Counted from the first letter of the stretch, positions 1 to 6,125 are shown. The stretch is DNA of 7,938 nucleotides from Dehalococcoidia bacterium (GCA_004377275.1 SOIC01000019.1:1-7938), one strand, 5' to 3'. Made by a program: numbers and translations. The notes: generated by a model not told the origin, from the letters alone.

Positions 1-780
1 CTAGATAAGTTTGCGCTGACCGGTAAGGTGGCCATCGTCACCGGGGCGGGCAGGAGCATCGGCAGGGGGATAGCGCTGGGCTTTGCCGAGGCTGGCGCTG
101 ACATTGTGTGTGCCGCCCGTACGGTTAGCGAGATAGAGTCTGTAGCCTCAGAAATCCGCAATCTGGGTAGAAGAGCCATTGCTGTCCCCTGTGACGTCCG
201 CGAGGCCGAACAGGTTGACAATATGGTGAGCAAGGCACTGGAGGAGTTCGGCCGGATCGATATCCTGGTTAACAACGCCGGGGCTGGCTACATCAAGCCA
301 GCGATGGAGACCAGCGAGCGCGCCTGGGAATTCCAGCTCAGGGAGAACTTGACCAGTACTTTCCTCTGCAGCAAGGCTGTTGCTAAAGTTATGTTGGAGC
401 AGAAATCAGGATCGATCATTAACATCTCGAGCCGTGAGGGTGACATGCCGGCGGTGGGCATGATCGCTTATGGTGTTTCCAAGGCAGGGGTGAACCAGGT
501 TACACAGACGATGGCGTTCGAGCTGGCTCCTTACGTCAGGGTGAATTGTATTTGTCCCGGGGCTGTCTGGACCGAAACCAGCGCTGTTACACTGGAGCCG
601 GTGAAAGATAAGATCATGGCCGGGACCCCCCTCAAGCGAATGGGGACGCCTGAGGATATAGCCCTGGCAGCGATCTATCTGGCCTCGCCTGCCTCGGATT
701 GGGTAACCGGCAAGATGTTCGAGATAGATGGAGGTATACACAGCCAGATCTTCAAACCAACTAGTTTTAAACAGGATTAA
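1..780 (+). CDS. SDR-family NAD(P)-dependent oxidoreductase (5' end outside window)
   Basis: Classical short-chain dehydrogenase/reductase that would interconvert an alcohol and a ketone using NAD(P)H; FabG-like and hydroxyacyl-CoA dehydrogenase-like members share this shape. The frame is open from base 1 (LDKFALTGKVAIVTGAG), so the GTG at 28 is an internal valine and only a few N-terminal residues are missing. Counting from base 1, the nucleotide-binding T-G-A-G-R-S-I-G lies at about residues 14-21, N-N-A-G at 91-94, the catalytic Ser at about 144 and Y-G-V-S-K at 157-161, followed by the C-P-G loop and a C-terminal D-G-G. An Arg after the second beta strand (A-A-R) hints at NADP(H) preference. 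It is followed after 27 bases by the first of six paralogous genes, so it is probably in the same operon. The substrate cannot be told from sequence. Confidence 0.93.
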   Translation, partial: LDKFALTGKVAIVTGAGRSIGRGIALGFAEAGADIVCAARTVSEIESVASEIRNLGRRAIAVPCDVREAEQVDNMVSKALEEFGRIDILVNNAGAGYIKPAMETSERAWEFQLRENLTSTFLCSKAVAKVMLEQKSGSIINISSREGDMPAVGMIAYGVSKAGVNQVTQTMAFELAPYVRVNCICPGAVWTETSAVTLEPVKDKIMAGTPLKRMGTPEDIALAAIYLASPASDWVTGKMFEIDGGIHSQIFKPTSFKQD

Positions 781-807
781 GGCACTAAAAAATAGAAGGA
801 GGTAAAG

Positions 808-1371
808 ATGGAAGAGCGCAACGATTATAGTGGGGAGTTCATACGGCATTTCAGGTATGAAGATTTCTCCAAAGAGCTGCTGGGGAAGCTGCTATGTGAA
901 TATGGCCGGCTGTATGAGCTGATGGACGGGCTATGGTATTCCACCGTAGCCGAGGAGGTTGGCCCGGAAAAGGCGTGGGAATGGGAGATGAAGGTCTGGC
1001 GCAGGATAGTCCGGCATGTGCTTGGCGGACTACAGAAGGTCGCCAATATCCAGGGGAACGATCTCTATACCATGTTCAAAGCGGTGCAGCTTGATCCCTG
1101 TTACACCGATGGGCTGTACTCGTATGATATCTATATCAGAGACCCCAAGTATGCCATAATGACCATCTACCGCTGCCCCTCACTGCTCTATTTCGAGAAG
1201 AATGACCCGGGCAGGATCAAGCCGTTGTGTCATGACCTGGAGCCCCCGGCCTTCCAGGATTATGCCGATCACTTTAATCCTAAGATAAAGGTGAAACCGC
1301 TGAAGCTTCCACCGCGCAAAAATCCCGGCGACATTCCGGTCTGTATGTGGGAGTATAAGCTGGAGGATTAA
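808..1371 (+). CDS. Array paralog 1 of 6, uncharacterised DUF6125-like protein
   Basis: A 187-residue soluble protein of unknown function, first of six tandem homologs. The ATG sits after a textbook ribosome site (AGAAGGAGGTAAAG). Visible landmarks are N-D-Y-S-G-E-F (5-11), a D-F-S-K-E helix start (19-23), Trp43 in D-G-L-W, N-I-Q-G-N-D at 80-85, Y-R-C with Cys123, L-C-H with Cys141, N-P-K-I-K at 157-161, L-P-P-R at 167-170 and V-C-M-W-E with Cys179. No signal peptide or membrane segment is seen. It is one of the more divergent copies: its C-terminus reads C-M-W-E-Y-K-L-E-D where copies 2-5 read C-Q-W-E-F-K, and it has Cys-His at 141-142 as copy 4 does. The family assignment is from memory; an ATC-hydrolase-like fold is the alternative name I would test. 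Confidence 0.88.
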   Translation: MEERNDYSGEFIRHFRYEDFSKELLGKLLCEYGRLYELMDGLWYSTVAEEVGPEKAWEWEMKVWRRIVRHVLGGLQKVANIQGNDLYTMFKAVQLDPCYTDGLYSYDIYIRDPKYAIMTIYRCPSLLYFEKNDPGRIKPLCHDLEPPAFQDYADHFNPKIKVKPLKLPPRKNPGDIPVCMWEYKLED

Positions 1372-1415
1372 ACCCGCAGTCGTTCATTAAGCGGTGGTTA
1401 AAAATGTGTTAAAAA

Positions 1416-1423
1416 GGGGAGGT
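1416..1423 (+). promoter_or_regulatory. Shine-Dalgarno site that fixes the CTG start of paralog 2
   Basis: GGGGAGGT lies 4 bases before the CTG at 1428-1430, the same distance as in neighbouring copies, where GGAGGT is followed by 4-5 bases and then ATG or GTG. There is an in-frame TAA at 1410-1412 and no in-frame ATG, GTG or TTG until GTG 1515, so this site supports initiation at CTG. Confidence 0.65.
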
Positions 1424-1427
1424 TACA

Positions 1428-2018
1428 CTGAAAGAGTTAGAGGACTATAGCAGTGAGTTCAACCCCGATCTAACCCTTCCCGATTTCTCCAAAGAGGCGC
1501 TTATAAGGCTGCTGGTGGCAGCGGGCAAGCTCTATCTGGGGATAGACGGTATCTGGACCGGCCTCATGAGGCAGAAATACGGCGATAAGGTGGCTTTCGA
1601 TTATGATAAGGAGGTCTGGTTCTCAAAGGCATTGGATATTGACATACGTCAGACGGTGGAGGCGCTGAATATCAAGGGAAATGACATCCCCACCCTGTTC
1701 AAGTACTTCCAGTTCGGTCCGGCGTTCTCGGTGATATACGTTGGGCCACCGCCCGGGTTTGAGCCGCGGGTTAAGTTTGAATTAAAGAGCAAAAACCACG
1801 GCATAATGACGGTTACCCGCTGCAATTCGCTGGAGTACTTCGAGAGACACAATGACACAGCATTACAGAAGCTGGCATGTGAGGAGATTGATTTACCCGC
1901 GTTCAAGTGGATAGCAAAAAGGTTCAATCCAAAAATAGAGGTGGAGCCGTTAAAGCTACCTCCCCGCAAGAGCAAGGATGAGATAGCCTGCCAGTGGGAG
2001 TTCAAGATCGAAACATAA
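1428..2018 (+). CDS. Array paralog 2 of 6, uncharacterised DUF6125-like protein with apparent CTG start
   Basis: A 196-residue protein if translation begins at CTG 1428. The first canonical start in frame, GTG at 1515, would remove 29 residues, including L-E-D-Y-S-S-E-F and D-F-S-K-E-A-L, which are conserved in the other five copies at exactly the same distance from the start. The CTG aligns with residue 1 of those copies and has its own ribosome site. Other landmarks are Trp43, N-I-K-G-N-D at 81-86, T-R-C with Cys132, A-C-E with Cys151, F-N-P-K-I at 166-170, L-P-P-R and C-Q-W-E with Cys188. It is the longest copy: a proline-rich segment (Y-V-G-P-P-P-G-F-E-P-R, about 104-114) is inserted before the T-V-T-R-C strand. 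Function unknown. Its last 32 coding-strand bases before the final stop base match those of copy 4 exactly. Confidence 0.82.
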   Translation: MKELEDYSSEFNPDLTLPDFSKEALIRLLVAAGKLYLGIDGIWTGLMRQKYGDKVAFDYDKEVWFSKALDIDIRQTVEALNIKGNDIPTLFKYFQFGPAFSVIYVGPPPGFEPRVKFELKSKNHGIMTVTRCNSLEYFERHNDTALQKLACEEIDLPAFKWIAKRFNPKIEVEPLKLPPRKSKDEIACQWEFKIET

Positions 2019-2040
2019 TCGAGTTTAGAAGGAGGTTAAA

Positions 2041-2604
2041 GTGGCAGATTTAGAAGATTACAGCGGGGAGTTTAGGCCGGATGCAAAGCTACAGGATTTC
2101 TCTAAGGATACCGTCGCGCGGCTTTGGCGGTCAAACAGTCTGTTGTACATGATGTTAGGCGGGCTATGGTTTGATGTAGTAAAAGACAAGGTAGGCGCGG
2201 AAAAGGCTCTCGAATGGGAGAAGGAAGTATGGCTAAAAAGAGGGGGCTCTTTGAACGATATGCGCGGCGTCATGGAGGTGCTTAATATTAAAGGGGATGA
2301 TGTGGCCGCTCTTTTTAAGACCTTCCAGTTTGCACCGGGGGAGGCGGGATGGATCGATATAGAGTGCGAGTTGAAGAATAAAGAGCATGGCATACTCACC
2401 GCTACGCGCTGTCCTGCTCTGGAGATCTTTGAGTTGGGAGGCGATACTGTGAGGCAGAAACATGCATGCGAAGACATATGCGTGCCAGGTATGCAGCTAA
2501 GCGGCGAGTTTATCAACCCCAAGATGAAATGTCGAGCCTTGAAATTACCTCCTCGACAGAGCAAGGACGAAATCGCTTGCCAGTGGGAGTTCAAGATTGA
2601 ATAG
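2041..2604 (+). CDS. Array paralog 3 of 6, uncharacterised DUF6125-like protein
   Basis: A 187-residue protein starting at GTG 2041, which follows AGAAGGAGGTTAAA and aligns with the starts of copies 5 and 6; the gap from copy 2 is only 22 bases. Landmarks are L-E-D-Y-S-G-E-F (4-11), D-F-S-K-D, Trp43 in G-G-L-W, N-I-K-G-D-D at 82-87 (Asp where most copies have Asn), A-T-R-C with Cys124, H-A-C-E with Cys143, I-N-P-K-M-K, L-P-P-R and C-Q-W-E with Cys180. The D-G-x-W aspartate is replaced by glycine. The stop falls directly after F-K-I-E, one residue earlier than in copies 2, 4 and 5. No membrane or export signal is visible. Function unknown; the same family call as its neighbours applies. Confidence 0.88.
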   Translation: MADLEDYSGEFRPDAKLQDFSKDTVARLWRSNSLLYMMLGGLWFDVVKDKVGAEKALEWEKEVWLKRGGSLNDMRGVMEVLNIKGDDVAALFKTFQFAPGEAGWIDIECELKNKEHGILTATRCPALEIFELGGDTVRQKHACEDICVPGMQLSGEFINPKMKCRALKLPPRQSKDEIACQWEFKIE

Positions 2605-2613
2605 AACTCACGC

Positions 2614-2623
2614 AGGAGGTGAT
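2614..2623 (+). promoter_or_regulatory. Orphan, full-length Shine-Dalgarno sequence upstream of paralog 4
   Basis: AGGAGGTGAT is a ten-base perfect match to the complement of the usual 16S rRNA 3' tail, but it lies 44 bases before the start codon of paralog 4 and only two bases lie between its GGAGG core and an ATG at 2622. That ATG opens a 22-codon frame (2622-2690) that overlaps the beginning of paralog 4 in another frame. It may be a leader, a translational-coupling device, or a fossil of the original ribosome site pushed away by an insertion. Confidence 0.35.
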
Positions 2624-2667
2624 GGAAAGGGTAAAAACTAATCCCGCAAGGGAAGTGAAGGTGCAAA

Positions 2668-3228
2668 ATGCAGGAACTGAAAGACTATAGTGGACCGTTC
2701 GTTCGTAATATAAGATTTGAGGATCTCTCCAAGGAGGCACTAGGAAGGCTAATCCAGGCGTGCTGCAAGGAGATACTGGTGCTTGATGCGTATTGGCAGG
2801 AACAGATGCGCAAACGGGTAGGTGAAGATGCTGCCCGTGAATGTCTGATCGAAAACTATACTCGCATCGGCAAGCACGAGATGAAGTGGACCATGGAGGC
2901 GCTCAACATCAAGGGGAACGATGTCGAGGCGTATGCGAAGGCCAATCAGTTCCTGCCGTCTTTCGCACAAGGATTTTTTGACTTCGATTGGGACGTAAAG
3001 AACAAGAACCACGCTATTCTCACAGTGCAGCGCTGCCCCGCGTTTACCCAATTCAAGGAGCAGGATCCAGAGAAACTCGAGTGGAACTGTCATGTATTGG
3101 AGGCGGCCGCCATTAAGGCCTACGCCGCTGCCGTCAACCCGGACATTCAGATAAAGGCTCTAAAGGTTGGCTTCGAGGGCGAGCCTGACGAGATTGCCTG
3201 CCAGTGGGAGTTCAAGATCGAAACATAG
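2668..3228 (+). CDS. Array paralog 4 of 6, divergent DUF6125-like protein
   Basis: A 186-residue protein starting at ATG 2668; an in-frame TGA at 2656 excludes an earlier start, and the nearest ribosome site is the modest GAAGGTG at 2657-2663. It keeps L-K-D-Y-S-G-P-F (4-11), Trp43 in D-A-Y-W, N-I-K-G-N-D at 80-85, Q-R-C with Cys123, N-C-H with Cys141, N-P-D-I-Q and A-C-Q-W-E with Cys178. It is the most divergent copy: the K-E-V-W motif near 61-64 has become I-E-N-Y, and the L-P-P-R segment near 167-170 is replaced by V-G-F-E. Its last codons are nevertheless identical in DNA to copy 2, which suggests sequence exchange. The reading frame is intact, so I do not call it a pseudogene. Function unknown. 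Confidence 0.87.
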   Translation: MQELKDYSGPFVRNIRFEDLSKEALGRLIQACCKEILVLDAYWQEQMRKRVGEDAARECLIENYTRIGKHEMKWTMEALNIKGNDVEAYAKANQFLPSFAQGFFDFDWDVKNKNHAILTVQRCPAFTQFKEQDPEKLEWNCHVLEAAAIKAYAAAVNPDIQIKALKVGFEGEPDEIACQWEFKIET

Positions 3229-3249
3229 TAATTATTAAAGGGGGTTAGA

Positions 3250-3813
3250 GTGCCAGATTTAGAGGATTATAGTGGGGAATTCAGGCCTGATCTGAAGCTG
3301 ACCGATTTCTCCAAGGAGGCGCTGGTAAGGTTGCTTACCGCGGCAAGCAAGATGTACCTGGGAGCTGACGGGATGTGGACGAACGTGATCCGGCGCAGAT
3401 ATGGCGATGACGTTGCCCTTTCGTGTTCCAAGGAGGTCTGGGATACCAACTGGAAACAGGAGCTGCGTCGGCCGACGCAGGCGATGAATATCCAGGGTAA
3501 CGATATAGCTAGCATGTTCAAGTATTTTCAGATCGATCCCGGTTTCGCCGTGATGTTCGATATAGATTTCGAACTTAGGGACAACGGGAACTACGGCTTA
3601 ATGACAGTGACACGCTGTCGCACGCTGGAATACTGCGAGCGGCACGGCGATGACTGGTTGCTGAACCTGGCATGTAATGAGCTGGACAAGCCCCTGATCG
3701 CGGAGACCGCACGTTTCTTCAATCCGAAGATAAAAACCACCATCCTGAAGCTGCCTCCGCGCAAGAGCAAGGATGACATCGCATGCCAGTGGGAGTTCAA
3801 GCTCGAGACATAG
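3250..3813 (+). CDS. Array paralog 5 of 6, uncharacterised DUF6125-like protein
   Basis: A 187-residue protein from GTG 3250, preceded by AAAGGGGGTTAGA, 21 bases after copy 4. It has L-E-D-Y-S-G-E-F (4-11), D-F-S-K-E-A-L, A-D-G-M-W with Trp43, K-E-V-W at 61-64, N-I-Q-G-N-D at 80-85, T-V-T-R-C with Cys123, L-E-Y-C-E-R-H with a further Cys129, L-A-C-N-E-L-D with Cys142, F-N-P-K-I-K, L-P-P-R-K and I-A-C-Q-W-E with Cys179. It aligns without gaps to copy 6 and is about two thirds identical to it by hand count, with residues 52-69 nearly unchanged, so the pair arose by a late duplication. The final residues are Cys-Gln-Trp-Glu-Phe-Lys as in copies 2-4. Function unknown. Confidence 0.89.
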   Translation: MPDLEDYSGEFRPDLKLTDFSKEALVRLLTAASKMYLGADGMWTNVIRRRYGDDVALSCSKEVWDTNWKQELRRPTQAMNIQGNDIASMFKYFQIDPGFAVMFDIDFELRDNGNYGLMTVTRCRTLEYCERHGDDWLLNLACNELDKPLIAETARFFNPKIKTTILKLPPRKSKDDIACQWEFKLET

Positions 3814-3837
3814 CAATAAAGATAGAAGGAGGTTAAT

Positions 3838-4401
3838 ATGGGAGATTTGCAGGATCTAAGTGGTCCCTTTGATCCAAACTTTAAGCTGACCGATCTCACC
3901 TCTGAAGCGCTGGCCAGGCTGGTGCTGATGTCGGGTCAGCTCTATCTGGGGGCGGACGGCATGTGGACTACTGTCATACGTAAGAGATACGGCGATGACG
4001 TGGCCCTCTCGTGTTCCAAGGAGGTGTGGGATACCAACTGGAAGCATGAAATCGACCGCCCCAGGAAGATGATGAATATCCAGGGGAATGACATAGCTGC
4101 CCTGTTCAAGTGCTGGCAGGTCGACCCCGGATTTGCCGCGATGTTCGATATCGACTTCGAGATCAGTGACGACGGGAAGCACGGCAAGCTGACGGTGACA
4201 CGCTGCCGCACTCTAGAATACTGCGAGCGCCACAATGACACCTGGCTGCAGAACCTGGCGTGCAACGAGCTGGACGGGCCCCTGATCCCGCGGAGTGCTG
4301 AATATGTCAATCCGAAAATAAAGTGTAAAGCCACCAAGCTACCGCCGCGCCAGAGCCCGGATGAGATCCCCTGCGCGTGGGAATTCTGGATGGAAGATTA
4401 G
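3838..4401 (+). CDS. Array paralog 6 of 6, uncharacterised DUF6125-like protein
   Basis: A 187-residue protein from ATG 3838, with the strong ribosome site AGAAGGAGGTTAAT seen also before copies 1 and 3. It is the closest relative of copy 5 and shares its extra Cys59 and Cys129, the A-D-G-M-W motif (Trp43), N-I-Q-G-N-D (80-85), T-V-T-R-C (Cys123) and L-A-C-N-E-L-D (Cys142). Its two ends have drifted: the start reads L-Q-D-L-S-G-P-F (the usual Tyr is Leu), the D-F-S-K-E motif is D-L-T-S-E, and the tail is P-C-A-W-E-F-W-M-E-D with Cys179. The E-D ending resembles copy 1, the other outermost gene. It is the last gene of the operon, 41 bases before the terminator stem. Function unknown. Confidence 0.89.
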   Translation: MGDLQDLSGPFDPNFKLTDLTSEALARLVLMSGQLYLGADGMWTTVIRKRYGDDVALSCSKEVWDTNWKHEIDRPRKMMNIQGNDIAALFKCWQVDPGFAAMFDIDFEISDDGKHGKLTVTRCRTLEYCERHNDTWLQNLACNELDGPLIPRSAEYVNPKIKCKATKLPPRQSPDEIPCAWEFWMED

Positions 4402-4442
4402 ATTTAGGACACAGGCCCTTGATTAGGGAATCGAATAAAGTT

Positions 4443-4484
4443 AAAAGCCAGCGTCTCAATGAAACGGGGCGCTGGCTTTTTATT
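4443..4484. terminator. Bidirectional intrinsic terminator between convergent operons
   Basis: AAAAGCCAGCG (4443-4453) pairs perfectly with CGCTGGCTTTT (4470-4480); four further pairs, including G-T wobbles, extend the stem inward and leave a loop of about eight bases. On the plus strand the stem ends in a T-rich run, and on the minus strand it ends in TTTTAACTTTATT. It lies 41 bases after the last array gene and 18 bases from the end of the acyl-CoA dehydrogenase gene, so it can stop both transcripts. Confidence 0.88.
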
Positions 4485-4498
4485 GATTCGTACAGGAT

Positions 4499-5650
4499 TT
4501 ACATGGGTTGGAATTCTTTCCCGATTATTTCCCGGGCGATATTCAGCTTCATGATCTCGGCGGTACCGTCCCCGATCTCGCTGCCGATCACGTTCCTCAG
4601 CCGTTGCTCTGCGGGGCACTCCTCGCTGAAGCCTATCTGCCCGTGGATGAGCAACGCCTCGTGGCAGGCTTCCATGGCGGCGCGGGCGCCGTACCACTTG
4701 GCCATTGAGGCCTCCTTGAGGTTGCGCTCGCCCTTGTCCTTGAGCCCTAGTGCCCGGTAGCAGAGGAGGCGGGAAGCCTCGAGCTTGGTGGCCTGCTCGG
4801 CGATGTTGAAGGATATCGCCTGGAAGTTAGCCAGGGGTCGCCCGAAGGCAGTACGCTGCTTGGCGTAGCTGATGGCTTCCGCCAGCGCGCCCTCGGCCTG
4901 ACCGATAGCCTGCAGCGTTAACGCCACCCGTACCACACCTATCACATCCATAGCCAGGTAAAAGCCCTGGCCCTCCGCTCCTAGTAGGTGATCGGCGGGG
5001 ATGCGCACATCATCGAAGAAGAACGAGGCGCGCTGTGCCGAAGGCCAGCCCATATCGGGGATGGATGACTTGGTGAGCCCGGGCGTATCGGTAGGAAGGA
5101 GGAAGGCGCTTACCCCCCTGGCACCGGCTGCGGGGTCGGTCTTGGCGAACATAATCCCAATCTTGGCCTGCATGCCCCAGCTGATCGATGTCTTCTCCCC
5201 ATTTATAATATAAGAGTCGCCGTCCTTTACCGCCCTGGTCTTTATGGCTACGGCGTCGGAGCCGCAGTCAGGCTCGGTAAGGCACAGGCAGGCCAGTATA
5301 TCGCCCTGGACAAGCGGCTTGAACCACCTGTCCTGCAAATATTCGGGCGCATATGACAATACCTGGCCGAGGAAGCCGCAGGACCCTATTGGCAGCACGC
5401 TGACGGTGAAATCCGCCTTTGCCAGCTCCTCGATGGCGATACCTACGGTGACCCAGCTGACCGTCTGGCCGCCGTATTTCTCAGGGACATTCATAGCCAG
5501 AAGTCCCAAATCGGCCATCTGTTTCACTATTTTCATGTCCACTTCGGTCTTCTTAGCGCGCTCCTTGGCCCCGGGGGCCAGCTCCTTTTGGGCAAACTCC
5601 TGGACTTGGCGCCGGAATAGTTCTTCTTCCTCGCTGAAAACAAATGACAT
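4499..5650 (-). CDS. Acyl-CoA dehydrogenase with Asp at the catalytic-base position
   Basis: A full-length (383 residues) FAD-dependent acyl-CoA dehydrogenase, which would introduce an alpha,beta double bond into an acyl-CoA and pass electrons to electron-transfer flavoprotein. The N-terminal helical domain (about 1-115) leads to the FAD/substrate motif C-L-C-L-T-E-P-D-C-G-S-D (121-132) and S-I-S-W-G (155-159), then the F-D-D-V-R-I-P segment (212-218) and the C-terminal helical domain with Q-R-T-A-F-G-R (265-271) and I-H-G-Q-I-G (335-340). In the C-terminal motif, where family members usually have E-G-T-S-E-I with a catalytic Glu, this protein has D-G-T-A-E-I, with Asp361. The ATG is supported by AAAGGAG six bases upstream (5657-5663). 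It is third in the mutase operon, 54 bases after the small subunit, so its substrate is probably an acyl-CoA made or used by that mutase. Confidence 0.95.
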   Translation of the reverse strand: MSFVFSEEEELFRRQVQEFAQKELAPGAKERAKKTEVDMKIVKQMADLGLLAMNVPEKYGGQTVSWVTVGIAIEELAKADFTVSVLPIGSCGFLGQVLSYAPEYLQDRWFKPLVQGDILACLCLTEPDCGSDAVAIKTRAVKDGDSYIINGEKTSISWGMQAKIGIMFAKTDPAAGARGVSAFLLPTDTPGLTKSSIPDMGWPSAQRASFFFDDVRIPADHLLGAEGQGFYLAMDVIGVVRVALTLQAIGQAEGALAEAISYAKQRTAFGRPLANFQAISFNIAEQATKLEASRLLCYRALGLKDKGERNLKEASMAKWYGARAAMEACHEALLIHGQIGFSEECPAEQRLRNVIGSEIGDGTAEIMKLNIAREIIGKEFQPM

Positions 5651-5704
5651 GCTGTGCTCCTTTCTTGATTATGGTGGTTAGTAAACTCCGAGGCCCCTCC
5701 TGGC

Positions 5705-6118
5705 TCATTTTTCCATGGCTTCCGCAGTCTGGGCCTTAACGAAGTCGATCACCGTGCTGGTCAGTGTATGGGGCTGGAAGGCCCCGCTAACCCCCAGCTC
5801 CTTAAGCCTTGCGAAATCTCGGCGTGGAATCACCCCGCCTACTGCCAGGGCGATGTGTTCTGCTCCCTTCTCCTTCAGTAACGCCATTATCTGTTCCGCC
5901 AGTGCCATGTGGCGGCCGAGGTGACTGCTCAGGAAGATGAAGTCCACGTCCTCCTGGGTCGCGGCGGCGACAATGGTTTCTGGGGTCTGGTATAGGCCGG
6001 TATAGATTGTCTCCATGCCGGCATCCCGCAACCTTACCATCAGGATGGAAAGCCCCCTGACATGGGTATCCGGCCCGGCCTTGGCCAATAGAATCCGTAT
6101 TTTTCGCTTCGATGTCAC
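5705..6118 (-). CDS. Acyl-CoA mutase small subunit, cobalamin-binding domain protein
   Basis: The separate B12-binding subunit of a methylmalonyl-CoA-mutase-type enzyme. The fingerprint D-T-H-V-R-G (D-x-H-x-x-G, the His being the lower cobalt ligand) lies at residues 17-22 of the GTG-started form, with L-S-S-H-L-G at 63-68 and V-G-G at 93-95 in place of the usual S-x-L and G-G elements. I prefer GTG 6118: it gives M-T-S-K-R-K-I-R-I-L-L-A-K, the normal family beginning, and is preceded by AGGAA (6126-6130) with a seven-base spacer. The alternative is TTG 6142, which would overlap the large-subunit gene and add eight residues (145 in all). The large subunit ends 10 bases upstream of the GTG, as expected for subunits made in fixed ratio. 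Confidence 0.9.
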   Translation of the reverse strand: MTSKRKIRILLAKAGPDTHVRGLSILMVRLRDAGMETIYTGLYQTPETIVAAATQEDVDFIFLSSHLGRHMALAEQIMALLKEKGAEHIALAVGGVIPRRDFARLKELGVSGAFQPHTLTSTVIDFVKAQTAEAMEK

Positions 6119-6125
6119 CTGGCAG

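Larger units (their letters stand above)
808..4401 (+). repeat. Six-copy tandem array of paralogous genes
   Basis: The region is a head-to-tail series of six homologous genes on one strand with gaps of 56, 22, 63, 21 and 24 bases. The copies are diverged at protein level but keep the same set of anchor residues: Trp43, N-I-x-G-x-D, three cysteines, N-P-[KD] and C-x-W-E. Copies 1, 3 and 6 are preceded by virtually the same leader, AGAAGGAGGT followed by 4-5 A/T-rich bases, so the duplicated unit probably included the ribosome site. No terminator is visible between copies, which argues for one transcript. Confidence 0.85.

Noticed and set aside
1372..1427. Frameshift or pseudogene explanation for paralog 2's missing canonical start
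   Set aside because: The conserved N-terminus is in the same frame as the rest and directly follows a good ribosome site, so only the start codon itself is unusual.
2058..2666. Long minus-strand open frame (202 codons) opposite paralog 3
   Set aside because: It mirrors the plus-strand gene, has no family resemblance, and similar antisense frames occur opposite the other copies because of shared codon pattern.
2668..3228. Paralog 4 as a decaying pseudogene
   Set aside because: The frame is intact, the length is normal and all three cysteines, Trp43 and C-x-W-E are kept despite the loss of L-P-P-R.
808..4401. CRISPR or other short-repeat array
   Set aside because: The periodicity comes from gene-length paralogs of about 560-590 bases; there are no short direct repeats with uniform spacers.
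4377..4760. Plus-strand frame of 127 codons spanning the terminator
   Set aside because: It starts inside paralog 6, crosses the terminator hairpin and then runs antisense to the acyl-CoA dehydrogenase; no ribosome site or recognisable protein.
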